Source: Ooceraea biroi
Lineage: Eukaryota > Arthropoda > Insecta > Hymenoptera > Formicidae
Reading direction: 5' to 3'
Length of the DNA: 64,000 nt
Assembly (NCBI RefSeq): GCF_003672135.1
Contig: NC_039517.1
Location: 13,478,601-13,542,600 of the forward strand
The notes below the pieces were generated by a model. The model was given only the letters and a program-made list of their open reading frames with translations. It made no database searches and had not been told where the DNA came from. The position numbers and the translations under genes were made by a program. Below, piece by piece: positions 31,445 through 40,967 of this stretch. Every line of letters begins with the position of its first letter. The stretch's first letter is position 1.

Positions 31445-32992
31445 TAGGGTGGCTCTTATTTTCAAAGTTTGAATTTTCTTTGCGCTACCTCCCAGTTTGG
31501 TTCCATTTTATGAAAAAATAATCTGTGTAAAATTTCAGCTCAATCGGATAAAGGGAAAGGGTGCCCTTGGGACCTTGAAAATCGAAAAAATCATAAAATC
31601 ACAGAAAAAATCAATTTTATTTGTTTATCTTGCGAAATATTAATTATATGCAAAAATGTATTATACAAAGTACGACTAACGATCTCCGAGAAAAATGTGA
31701 AAATCACTTCTTTTTACTACAAATCTTGACGCTGAGATAAAGTCTCTTTTTATAACCTGGAAACTTTCGGCGATAATCACTTACAATCTGAAGCATATAC
31801 TGTTTCTGTTGCTCGTTTTTCGTAAATAATTTATTATAATCTTCCATAAGCTTGATCCCTCTCTCAGCCGAATCATTTACAACTTTCAATCTATTTACTA
31901 ATTCGAGACCTTCTACAAAACTTTCATTTTTATGCCACGTCAACGATTCTGTTTTAAGAAATTCATCATTTAAGTCAAATCTTTCGAAAAATCTTCTAGT
32001 TTCGGTGGAAACGAATTGTTCAATTCCGTTGTTAATAATTTCTGGGATTTTATCAATTTGTACTTGTATTCGTTTCTCATTTTCGTTTGATGATTCTGTT
32101 TCGCGATTCAAAGCATTGACCATTTTCATTTTCGATTCAAATGATAAATTTGGATCAAAGAAAGCTAATGAGACATGTTCAGGGCTCAAATACCATAAAT
32201 GATTGCTTAGTTTTTGTAAAGCAGCACAAAAGATGTCACGATCGATAGCTTGATATTCAAAACGTTGTAAAAGAATCCTGTAATCCAGATACGGTGCTTT
32301 GGCAGCAGAAAGCGCAAAACCATGCTTCGACATACACACTGACAAGAAAATACAAATATTACAGATCGTATTTTCTTCTTGTAATGATAATACAAAATCA
32401 CCACGAAAAAGAAAAATTTTCAAGCAATAAATAGCTTTTGCCATCCATCTTGCATGATGGATGGTCCAGATTACATGTCACGTGAACTATAGACTTTTAG
32501 CGCCCAATGCGTGAACGCAGCCTTGACTTTAAAATCATTACAATACAATTTTCCTCGAATCCGCTCGTCCTTCGACCATTCACGAATAATTAGTATTTAC
32601 ACGAAAATGTATCTATAATACACAAACTGAATTTATTATACTATACTAACTGGAGTAGCTTGATTCGTGGCTTCATTACTTTTTCTCGGAAATCGTTAGT
32701 CGTATGAGAAAAAGTGGTAGATAATAACATGTGCATTTTTAATAGATCTACAACTTTTGTATAATACTTTTTTGCATATAATTAATATTTCGCAAGATAA
32801 ACAAATAAAATTGATTTTTCTGTTATTTTATGATTTTTTCGATTTTCAAGGTCCCAGGGGCACCCTTTCCCTTTATCCGATTGAGCTGAAATTTTACACA
32901 GATTATTTTTTTATAAAATGGAACCAAACTGGGGGGTAGCACGAAAAAAATCCCCAAAAAATTTTCACCAAGAGTAAATAAGAGCCACCCTA
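31445..32992. mobile_element. DNA transposon with 9-bp TSD inside the bacterial gene
   Basis: Starts TAGGGTGGCTCTTATTT and ends in the inverse AAATAAGAGCCACCCTA, with terminal repeats of about 230 bp (CAGTTTGGTTCCATTTTAT in both). Flanks are a perfect 9-bp duplication ATACCACAG (31436-31444 and 32993-33001). A 9-bp TSD fits Mutator-like elements, which is an inference. The interrupted bacterial frame ends with GIWIP before it and resumes after it with IPQRYLKQMFKYYVES. Confidence 0.85.
31704..32444 (-). CDS. Unidentified transposon protein (246 codons)
   Basis: Minus-strand frame inside the 9-bp-TSD element. I see RRFFERFDLNDEFLKTESL, then VVNDSAERGIKLMEDYNKLF and EQQKQYMLQIVSDYRRKFPG. This end resembles proteins repeated in arthropod genomes, perhaps the C-terminus of a transposase, but I cannot name the family or see a DDE triad. 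No introns are evident. It is the only long frame of the element, so it may be the truncated transposase or an accessory gene. Confidence 0.5.
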   Translation of the reverse strand: MAKAIYCLKIFLFRGDFVLSLQEENTICNICIFLSVCMSKHGFALSAAKAPYLDYRILLQRFEYQAIDRDIFCAALQKLSNHLWYLSPEHVSLAFFDPNLSFESKMKMVNALNRETESSNENEKRIQVQIDKIPEIINNGIEQFVSTETRRFFERFDLNDEFLKTESLTWHKNESFVEGLELVNRLKVVNDSAERGIKLMEDYNKLFTKNEQQKQYMLQIVSDYRRKFPGYKKRLYLSVKICSKKK

Positions 32993-33001
32993 ATACCACA
33001 G

Positions 33002-33803
33002 CGTTATCTCAAACAAATGTTTAAATACTATGTAGAAAGTAATAGCCCACTCACAATCAGTCAATTTGAAGAAATAGTTAATAACGATGTTGCGCTCTTA
33101 TATCTATTAAGGACGATTAACAAGTTACCTACCCAAAAGGTTATGATAAATTCATTAAGGAGAGGAGAGATTTTAATTTGTTAGAATTAAAATTAACTAC
33201 TCAACAAAAGTAGTCTATTGAAGAGAAGCTTGGCAGCCTTAGAAGTAGAAGAAATAAATCCATAAATCTTTCTTCAGACTTTAATGTGGAAAATGATAAA
33301 GGTAAAAAAATTGATGTGATAGTAGATGTAGTAAAAACCACTAGAACTTGCTTGAGATGTTAGTGATCATATTCTATATCCTTTTTTATCTATGAACATA
33401 GAAGAAATTTTTAGTGATGAGATATTTTTAGACTATTTATTAAATGAAAAAATAGATATCACTCAGGATTTTTTAACTAAATTACTAAAGGTAAAGTATA
33501 TAACCTTACGTTATTGAGTTAATAATAGCAAACAAGTTAACACAAGGGGTTATTACAACTCAAGGATTTTCTAACATAATAGAAAATTCAAAAAATAATA
33601 TTCAAAACATGTACTGTTTATTTAAAAACCCTAAACATGTTGCAGGAATTTAGGAGCTTTAAATAATAATTCAGGAAAATTGAATTAGTAAAAGAAGCTT
33701 TTAGATTATTAAAAAATACAGGTGATAAGTTGTATAGTAACGAGGAGTATGACCTAGTACTTGAGTTTTTGGAAGTTGAGAAGTTGATTCTATAAAAAAT
33801 GTT
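33002..33803 (+). pseudogene. Decayed middle region of the bacterial protein
   Basis: Short frames in series give IPQRYLKQMFKYYVESNSPL, FEEIVNNDVALLYLLRTINK, and later pieces (about 33380-33780) such as EEIFSDEIFLDYLLNEK, SNEEYDLVLEFLEVE. All point the same way and are AT-rich, as in a long helical protein with many stops and frameshifts. I do not recognise a domain here. Confidence 0.5.
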
Positions 33804-34238
33804 TTGCTTAGCAAAGATAGTTCAGATTTGGATGTTTTGCATGTTCAACGTACTATGGCACGAGTAAAAAACAAGAAGGGCTATGAAGGCTGCTATGAAG
33901 ATGCGCTTGAGATTTTTAACAGCATAAAAGGCAAAATACATGTAGAAAGTTTAAATACATTGCATGCTATTTCTAGAATGGAAGACATCGAGCTTAATAA
34001 GCTTTGTTTATTAGTCTCAAATGATATAGCATATACCAAACATTTGATGGGTAAATATGAGGAATCATATAAAGAGTACAAAGCTTTATATGATACAGTG
34101 ATGAAACAACTTGCAATTAACAGTGGTGTAAGTAAATTGTCGTATGCGATTTATAATGACAATATTTTGAAATCCGAAAAATATCTAAATATTTTAGCAT
34201 TGGATTCAAAGTATTTTAATATTTTGAAAATCAGAAGT
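33804..34238 (+). pseudogene. TPR-like region of the bacterial protein, first part
   Basis: The frame carries YEGCYEDALEIFNSIKGKIH, LVSNDIAYTKHLMGKYEESY and KEYKALYDTVMKQL, patterns of tetratricopeptide repeats with the phase A-x-x-x-Y/G-x-Y-x-x-A. The match with the downstream repeats at 37.7-38.4 kb (DIAYTHNKLGDLK) is obvious. It is cut at 34238 by an LTR-like insert with AAGT flanks, and the sequence resumes at 37538 with SDIAYELKSL. Confidence 0.7.
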
Positions 34239-34573
34239 GTGCGACGCCGTAAATGAACGACGTTCGCGACCGCGTGACTAGCCCACGTTCCGCCGTGAAC
34301 GTGGGGAGTCACGGGTGATTAGAGGTCGAGTTGGATGGTCAGCGAGGACTAATCCCCGGTAAAATGCGGGACTGAAGTATTGGGCGCCAGGTGCGCGAGC
34401 GCACCACTCAAAAGTACACAAGAATCAGATTCCGTACCGTAGCTTGATTATTTCGTGACCTCAGGGCGGAGGTCGGATAATATGAGAGTCTTGAGAGGAG
34501 AAAGTCAGTAACGAGTCATATAAAAGTAACAAGTAATATATTTGGTAGGGCGAGTAACAAGTAGATCCAAATA

Positions 34574-35885
34574 CGAGGTCTGTAAATAAAGTAATGAGAC
34601 TTTTTCGAGATGAACTTTTATTTATAATTTAACTATAATTTAACTCTGTCTCCTTCAAAATAGTTCCCTTGGGAAGCCACGCAGCGCCTGAGACGTTGTT
34701 TCCAGTCTTCATAGCAGTGCTGGAACTCAGAAACCTGAATGGCCTTCAGCTGGTCGGTTACAGCCGCTTTTACGTTTTCGGTCGTATCAAAGTGATGTCC
34801 TTTGAGATGAGTTTTCAATCTCGGGAAGAGAAAGAAGTCACAGGGACTCAGGTTAGGCGAATACGGGGGCTGGGGGACGACAGGAATGTTTTTCCGTGCC
34901 AAAAACTCCGTAATCGAAAACGCTGTGTGACATGGCGCATTGTCGTGATGCAGCATCCAGATGTCTTTGATGTCTGACCGCACGTGAGCAATCCGTTTTC
35001 GCAACCTCTCCAGAATTTCACGGTACAAATGTTGGTTGACCGTTTGCCCTTGAGACACGAATTCCTTATGGACGACTCCTCTACTGTCAAAAAAGCAAAT
35101 GAGCATGGTTTTGATTCTTGATTTGCTCATTCTCGCTTTTTTCTGCCGTGGTGAGTTTGCAGTGTGCCACTCTTTACTTTATCTTTTGGTTTCGGGATTG
35201 TACTCAAAGACCCACGTCTCGTCGCCTGTGATCACATTTTTGAAAAAATCTGGATCATTTTCAATCCGCTCCAAAAGATCGCGGCACACTTCTTTCTGTT
35301 TTCTTTTTGCTGAGGAGTGAGATTTTTGGGTACCATTTTCGCACAAATTTTTCTCATCTCCAGTTCGTTGATCAGAATTTCGTGGACGGTCGTATGGTTC
35401 AAATTCAGCTCGTCTGCGATTAATCTGACAGTTAACCGACGGTCAGACCGCACAAGATCTCGAATTCGTTTCACATTTTCGTCATTTCTCGACGTTGATG
35501 GCCTTCCAGACCGAGACTCATCTTCAACTGATTCCCGACCTTCGGAAAATGCCTTGAACCACTTGAACACCTGGGCTCTTGACAAAGCAGCATCACTGTA
35601 GGCCTGTTGGAGTTTTGTCAGAGTCTTAGTCGCGTTGTAGCCAAGTTTCAAACAGAACTTGATCGCACACCGTTGCTCGTAATTCCGCTCGCTCATTATA
35701 GTGACGCAGTAACAAAAATCACTTTGCAAAAAAGCTCTCACAATCCACCTGTTGACACGAGCGCCTCGCCACTCACGCTGAAGCTACATAAGATGTTGAA
35801 GTGCGCCCACTGTGGCGCGGAGACGCGCAGTGTTACCAATTCGTGCGGTCTGGTACCAGTCTCATTACTTTATTTACAGACCTCG
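34574..35885 (-). mobile_element. Mariner element, TA flanks, nested in the LTR-like insert
   Basis: Termini CGAGGTCTGTAAATAAAGTA and their inverse are flanked by TA (34572-34573, 35886-35887). Length 1,312 bp, typical of mariner. The transposase is on the minus strand. Confidence 0.88.
34633..35695 (-). pseudogene. Mariner transposase, frameshift and stop
   Basis: Minus-strand start MSERNYEQRCAIKFCLKLGY at 35695. The N-terminal helix-turn-helix part includes FKWFKAFSEGRESVEDESRS and GRPSTSRN. The catalytic part has TGDETWVFEYNPETK, HHDNAPCHTA and YSPNLSPCDFFLFPRLK, the DD34D triad of mariner. A one-base loss near 35315 shifts the frame and a TAA lies near 35182 after PETKR, so it is inactive. 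Confidence 0.9.
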
Positions 35886-37537
35886 TAAATACGATAAACG
35901 CAAAACAGCACGATAAGCACAACTGAATGATCGCAAAATAGACAAATTAATAGTACGGGATGTGGCCACGCGGGAGGCCATTTAGATCATGGTAATTGAC
36001 GTGCACGACGCCGATTTTGGAGACACGAGCGCGTCGGATCTCGCGGATCGGTCGCGACGCCAAATTCCGAACGATATCAACAGGATGAACAATACCCGGA
36101 AAGCACACCCGAAACGCAAGACGATAGGTACGCGATTCTCTATGCGGGAGCGTCACTCCACGCCACGAGACGAAAAACAATAATCTTGCACGATACGCGA
36201 GCGTTACTTCACGCAACGATACAAGAGCGTTATTCCACGCAAGCGATACGAAAACGATACTGGAGCGGTACTCCACGCAAACGATAACTCGCAACTAAGC
36301 ACCGCAACCGAAAGGACGAGACGACATCTCGCAATCAATTACCGCAAAAGAGCGAGACGAAATTACCGGAACCGAGAGGACGAGACGATATTACCGCGTT
36401 ACCGCAACCGACATGACCCTCCGAAACACGGTCGTACGCAAGAGATCTGTAATCGACAGTACGCACTATATCAGGAAACGAGACGAAACGAACATACGAT
36501 ACTGAAAATTACGCCATACACGGAACGCTATACGATACAATATGACTGGAGCCGGCGAATCCCGAGAGGGAGGATATAATCACTCCGGTACTCAACACCT
36601 TGCGGTGGCTCGGTACACTCGGGAGTGTACGGGATTACTCTACTTTCGCGAGACGATTTCCGGAGCCGACGGGCCTCGATAACACGCCTCCGATAGATTA
36701 GCTCGATGTTTTATACTAATGAGGCTCGAGGGGCCGTCTTGGCCGGGAACGGAATTATGCAGCCGCTGAATGAGGCTCTTACAGTTCGGGCGCTCGTCCC
36801 TCGTTGTCCGGATCTTCCAAGTCGCAACTGTTTGGAAAGGGCCTCGGAGTCGCTCCTTACTATTCGCTAGCCGGGCTCGCAGTAAGGATCGCGGAGCGCG
36901 CCGGGAGGGCCTTATCAATCCGCGCATTGATCTGCGCAATCCGTCGATTCGGCGGCGATAGATCCGCGATGCGGCCGCTACCTCGGCTCATCCGCAGCCC
37001 CTCGGGTGACACTCCTTGTAATTCTCCTTGCGCTGCCTATTCCCGTTGCTACTACCAGTAGTTCCCTGCCAGAGCGGCCAGACTCCGACAGGGACGAGGC
37101 GGAAAGATCCTCCCTCCACCCGCTCTGGCCAGCGGGCCCGCCTCGGTACTCGGGAATAGCAGCTTGCAGGCAGTGATAACGCTGGCGAGCAGATCCTCTG
37201 CTCGGTAGGCCGAGGAGGCGGTATTTTGGCTGTGCCCCGGTATCGCTGAGAGTCCGCTAGGACTCGGCTCCTCCCGGGCTCCCGATGCTCGCTTCCGGTC
37301 CTCTCGTAGGCCTTCTAGTCGCCCCGTCCTTAGCTCCTCCCTGTCCGGCAGCCTCTCCGTTGTCCGTTTCCTCACTCGGTCATTCTACCTGCAATTCCGT
37401 TCGCAATCTATCTGCAAATAACAACGACAAGAACGCGACGGATCGTTCCCCCTCGGGAGGCTGGAGCGACTCCGATAAAAAAATGCCCCCCTCGGTTGAG
37501 CAACGCCCCTGTGACGGACGCCAAGACGTCACGTCAC
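35886..37537. other. Remainder of the LTR-like insert
   Basis: Repeats such as CGATACGAAAACGATAC / ACTCCACGCAA between about 36150 and 36300 make loose tandem units. No gene supported. Confidence 0.4.
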
Positions 37538-38502
37538 AAGTGATATTGCTTATGAACTTAAATCTTTAGCTAATGAAAAACGAAAGTCAAACAAAAGATT
37601 ACAAGATTATGAAACGAAATTCAATGAAGTGTTATAACATTATTAAGATGCATTTAACATTTATGAAGAGGTTTATGAAATAAAAAGAACTGATGCAGTA
37701 TTTAGTTAAGATATTGTGAAGAATATACGTGATATTGCATTTGTTAATAATAAACTTGCTAGATTAAAATCATCTGATCTCAAAAATGAGGTAAGGTTAA
37801 ATCAAACATTAAGTCATTATAATAAGGCTTTTGAAATGTATGCCATGGTACTTACAATTCAAGAAAAAGAGCAATGGGAAACTCACCCAGCAAATTCAAG
37901 AACTGTGCAAGATATTCTGCATGCTGCACGTAATATTGCATATACGCATAATAAGCTTGGTGATTTAAAACTATCAAGAAATCCAGAGGAAGCACTACGA
38001 CATTACAAAGAAGCACTAGAAACCTACGAAGAAGTTCATAAGTTTCAAAACAACAACCCAGAATATGAACATACTTTAAATACTCTAAGGCCCGCTTCAA
38101 CCAATGCCATTTAACTTTAACCGTAGTTTAACTCACTCTTCGTCCTTTTCTAACTACCTGCCTTAGAAAGAGACGAAGAGTGAGTTAACCGACGATTAAA
38201 TTAACTGGACTTTGATTGAAGTGGCCCTAAGTGATATTGCACACACAAATAATAACCTTGGTAGATTAAAATCACAAGACAATCCAGTAGAAGCATTGAA
38301 ACACTACGAAAAAGCATCTAAAATATATGAAAAGGTTCTTGAGATTCAAATAAGAACACTAAGTGAAGAGCATGATAATACTAAGAAAACTCTCGAAGAT
38401 ACAAAAGCTTGGATGAATAAGCTTGGCTTTTCGATTCTAGTACCACCTTGTCTTTCTGATGTAGAAGTAATTGGGTTGTTTGGAAATAATATTGGTAGGT
38501 AG
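37538..38502 (+). pseudogene. TPR-repeat bacterial protein, second part
   Basis: Frames give SDIAYELKSLANEKRKSNKR, then after stops DIAFVNNKLARLKSSD, NIAYTHNKLGDLKLSRNPEE, LRHYKEALETYEEV and, past a MITE, SDIAHTNNNLGRLKSQDNPV and LKHYEKASKIYEKVLEIQ. These are degenerate TPRs of about 40-55 residues with the core DIA-NKLG-RLK. TPR arrays in endosymbiont effectors mediate protein binding. Two stops near 37638-37710 and the MITE at 38089 interrupt it. Probably the C-terminal part of the same large effector, as the repeats start in 33804-34238. Confidence 0.75.
38089..38227. mobile_element. Harbinger-like MITE with TAA TSD in the TPR gene
   Basis: GGCCCGCTTCAA at the left and an inverse GAAGTGGCCC at the right, with TAA on each side (38086-38088, 38228-38230). 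The inner sequence has TTAACTCACTCTTCGTC and its inverse. Removing the element and one TAA leaves an uninterrupted TPR frame. Confidence 0.75.
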
Positions 38503-38528
38503 TTTAGACTATGAAAAATAGAGGTATA

Positions 38529-38636
38529 ATCTGTCAAATGGAAGAAAATTTACAATAGAATTCAAAGTAGAAGCTATGAAATTAGTTAAAAAATCAGGAA
38601 AGCTAATAGCAAAAATAGCAAGAAAGTTAAATGTAT
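38529..38636 (+). pseudogene. IS3-family OrfA fragment
   Basis: Frame from about 38536: GRKFTIEFKVEAMKLVKKSG then KLIAKIARKLNV, the helix-turn-helix start of IS3/IS911 OrfA proteins. It ends in a stop after about 35 residues. Confidence 0.65.
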
Positions 38637-38713
38637 AGTTCTTCTCATAATAATCCAAACAAGATAAAATATGGTTTTACAGTAAGCAGAGTTAAGTATA
38701 ACAACACACATAG

Positions 38714-38857
38714 GCCGGTATTCATAGTCGGACCTTATATTTAAGACCGTCTTAAGCTTATCTGCAGATGCTGTATAGATCATTTCATTGGCTACGCAGT
38801 ATCTGAAGATACACTTAAGACGGTCTTAAATATAAGATCCGATTATGAATACCGGTC
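38714..38857. mobile_element. Palindromic MITE (GGCCGGTATTCATA type)
   Basis: Termini GGCCGGTATTCATAGTCGG and the near-inverse CCGATTATGAATACCGGTC, with ATA on both sides (38711-38713, 38858-38860). The arms continue with TTTAAGACCGTCTTAAG. 144 bp, no coding. Confidence 0.72.
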
Positions 38858-38860
38858 ATA

Positions 38861-39186
38861 GTTATGTTTTGTTCGGACTATTATAAGAAAGGCTATAAAC
38901 CCTGGTGAATTAGGCTGGTGGATAAAAAGTATAAAAGAAGCTTTGGACAACCGTTAGACTATGTATCCATTCAGCTAAGCGGTGTGAGAGACAATAGACA
39001 GGAGATTTTGGAAAGGGTTTAACTTCTTTTGTTTCCAAGTCAAATATAATGAAATTATTCGTTCAAGGAATGTATTTCCTCGTTCAGATTGTGTAAAATA
39101 TGAGTTTTTGCGATAAACGACATAATGGTTTGGTAGAGACTATAACTTTAAATCCCACGATTAGGTTCATCCGTTATAGTCCCCCC
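38861..39186. other. Bacterial-derived DNA without a recognised gene
   Basis: AT-rich, with a fragment LGWWIKSIKEALDNR and a GGTGTGAGAGACAATAG motif at 38983 that may be a group II intron 5' end. No complete gene. Confidence 0.4.
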
Positions 39187-39190
39187 ACAA

Positions 39191-39224
39191 GAACCGTGCA
39201 TGCAGCTTTCCCGCACACGACTCC
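39191..39224 (-). ncRNA. Group II intron domain V hairpin, minus strand
   Basis: Read on the minus strand GAGTCGTGTGCGGGAAAG then CTGCATGCACGGTTC forms the 34-base domain V helix. The catalytic AGC triad reads AGT here, so it is probably dead. No intron-encoded reverse transcriptase is left nearby. Confidence 0.6.
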
Positions 39225-39544
39225 ACAGTATAGCATTCACAGCATTTGCTTTTGCTGCTATCTGGTTTGGCTCATTTTGCGTATCCGTTCAGAGGAGTGG
39301 CAAAAAAATAGGTGACATAGAGTATTAAAAAAAGATACTAATAGGGTCATAGAGATTTTAAGTCTATATGTTTAATCTTCTAACTAATCTTTTGGAACTT
39401 TGTAAAAATTTAGAGCAAAGTTTCAGTTTTTGTAATAGCAATGGAGCGAAGGGACTGAGTCATTTGGTTTTAGTTATTTGTCAACCGAAATGGGAGGAAC
39501 CAATAACTAAGATAAAGTCTTTGATGTAAAGACTGAAATGACAA

Positions 39545-39622
39545 GAGCTGTGTGAATCGAGAGGTTCATGCACAGTTCTGTGAGGGGCTAGTGGGAAAGT
39601 TCCACCGGTCTACTCGACCATA
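39545..39622 (+). ncRNA. Group II intron domain V and VI, plus strand
   Basis: GAGCTGTGTGAATCGAGAGG then TTCATGCACAGTTC is exactly 34 bases with pairing arms and an AGC triad, followed by a domain VI-like stem ending CTACTCGACC. The IS66 coding sequence begins at the next base (HKGNYRAK), so the intron sits in the transposase gene at its GQ-GHKG-like region. The 5' part may reach back to 38983, but no reverse transcriptase is present. Confidence 0.65.
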
Positions 39623-39888
39623 AAGGGAATTATCGTGCTAAGATGGATGCAGATGAAGTAGTAAAGATAGAGTTGTCTTATACTTGTGAATGTGGTGGAG
39701 AGATTGCAATATGTGAGAAACCGTATATGCACCAGAAAGTTAATCTGCCAAAAATTAAGTCGTATGTAGTAGAGTATCAACTAGAGCATGGCCGTTGTCG
39801 AAGATGCGGAAAAAGAAGCAGATTACCAGAAGGTGTTACAACCACAGACTTCTATATATTACCTAGACTGCTAATACAGACTTGCGCG
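39622..39888 (+). pseudogene. IS66-family transposase, N-terminal zinc-finger part
   Basis: The frame after the intron reads HKGNYRAK, ADEVVKIELSYTCECGGEI and RRCGKRSRLPEGVTTTDF, the CxCG...CxxCG zinc-binding region of IS66 transposases. It departs from the family after about 39850. The right edge of bacterial DNA lies here. Confidence 0.78.
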
Positions 39889-40126
39889 TGAAGCCGCAAA
39901 AGGGGAAGGCGGCCATCTTTGAAAGGACCAGTTGAAAGACATGCACTATAGCATTTTGCCCCTTCCATAGGCGGCCGCAGAAATATGACAATTTATATAC
40001 CTAATAAACTTTGATTAACAGTAATATCAATGTTATGATTTCTCTTATTCAATGAAACTATTATGTAAGACATACCACTTACATGATTGAGTGGTAAATT
40101 AATAATTATAATATTGTGGTGCCGTG
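39889..40126. other. No gene seen; right flank of the bacterial block
   Basis: Contains GCAAAAGGGGAAGGCGGCC at 39896 and TTTTGCCCCTTCCATAGGCGGCC at 39954, a partly inverted pair, then AT-rich DNA. Confidence 0.4.
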
Positions 40127-40174
40127 GCGCGCGCGCGTGCGTGCGTGCGTGCGTGCGTGCGTGTGTGTGTGTGT
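40127..40174. repeat. (GC/GT)n microsatellite
   Basis: CGCG, then CGTG and GTGT units. Confidence 0.95.
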
Positions 40175-40967
40175 AACGACGGTGATATCCGTAGGTTGGA
40201 CAGAGATTTTGATTGAAAACAAACTATTGTAAGTGTGACGGACACACGCGCAGGTATCTAGCGGTTCGTCGGGTGTGCTTGCCGATCAGCGATTAGGCAG
40301 TCGCTCCTTGGCCGTATTTAAGACAAGACTTATCGCCTTACGCGCTCTGAAGTCTGTATACCCTTAACTTTAATAAAGTATCTACTATCCGTTACTACAA
40401 TATTGATATGATATTATTGTTGCTTGATGTTTATAATGGGTATTAAACGAGCCGTGATCGTTAGATCCGTGTGAACAAAGGAAAGAGTTTTTTCGTTTTA
40501 TGAAAGTTACGGATATTTTTGTTGTATTTCGTTCTTATAATTACACGTGCAATTATACGTTGTGTACGTTGTGTACGACACACAATAAACCTGGTGTTTC
40601 GCAAGTTTGTCATCGTCCTTACACGCATCACCACCCGAAAAATCTACAGACTCTGGTTGTCTTGCGCGCACACGCTCGCTGTCACTCGCGCGCTCGCGTA
40701 ACTAATACTCGCGTTTACGAAAGAGAATAGAACTTTATTCTAATAATATCGGATCGGATGTATAATTTGTGCAGTTATCGGCGCGGCTCGCGACACGTCC
40801 AGATGGGATCACAGCTGAGCTTCAACTCGTTCTTCCCATCTTGTTTATCCGTTGCCGCGGAGATGGTAATTCGCCCCGGAGACGTCAACTCGCGTCTTCT
40901 TTCCAGCTGACTCTCAGCTGCACGCCCGGCTCCGTTACACCGGGTGGTCAACCCGGATGTAACAATA
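40175..40967. other. LTR-like sequence, boundaries unknown
   Basis: Has AATAAA at about 40371 and 40587, TGTGACGGACAC near 40236 and ends GGATGTAACA next to a CCCATACAGCAC copy that is truncated at that point. No TSD found. No gene supported. Confidence 0.3.

Larger units (their letters stand above)
34239..37537. mobile_element. LTR-like insertion in the bacterial TPR gene
   Basis: Begins GTGCGACGCCGTAAATG and ends GACGTCACGTCAC, flanked by AAGT (34235-34238 and 37538-37541). The outer ends have TGTGCGAC / GTCACA character, like a long solo LTR of about 2 kb once the mariner is removed. No gag or pol frame. GC-rich reading frames near 36640-37400 are not supported as genes. Class not assigned. 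Confidence 0.6.
27057..39888. other. Laterally transferred bacterial DNA with nested insect elements
   Basis: Bacterial-type segments: 27057-27173, 28111-31444, 33002-34238, 37538-38088, 38231-38713 and 38861-39888 (roughly 7 kb). Each interruption is an element with its own TSD, and where a gene is cut the reading can be followed past the insert. Genes are intronless, AT-rich, and of endosymbiont type: IS982, IS3, IS66, group II introns, OTU and TPR proteins. The flanks are insect DNA. The exact edges are set only by where recognisable bacterial protein sequence ends. Confidence 0.85.

Noticed and set aside
36640..37375. Possible genes in the GC-rich part of the LTR-like insert
   Set aside because: Frames overlap on both strands, no motif and no start context.
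27057..39888. Bacterial contamination or chimeric contig
   Set aside because: Eukaryotic elements with target duplications lie inside the bacterial genes, and the genes are decayed; contamination would not show this.
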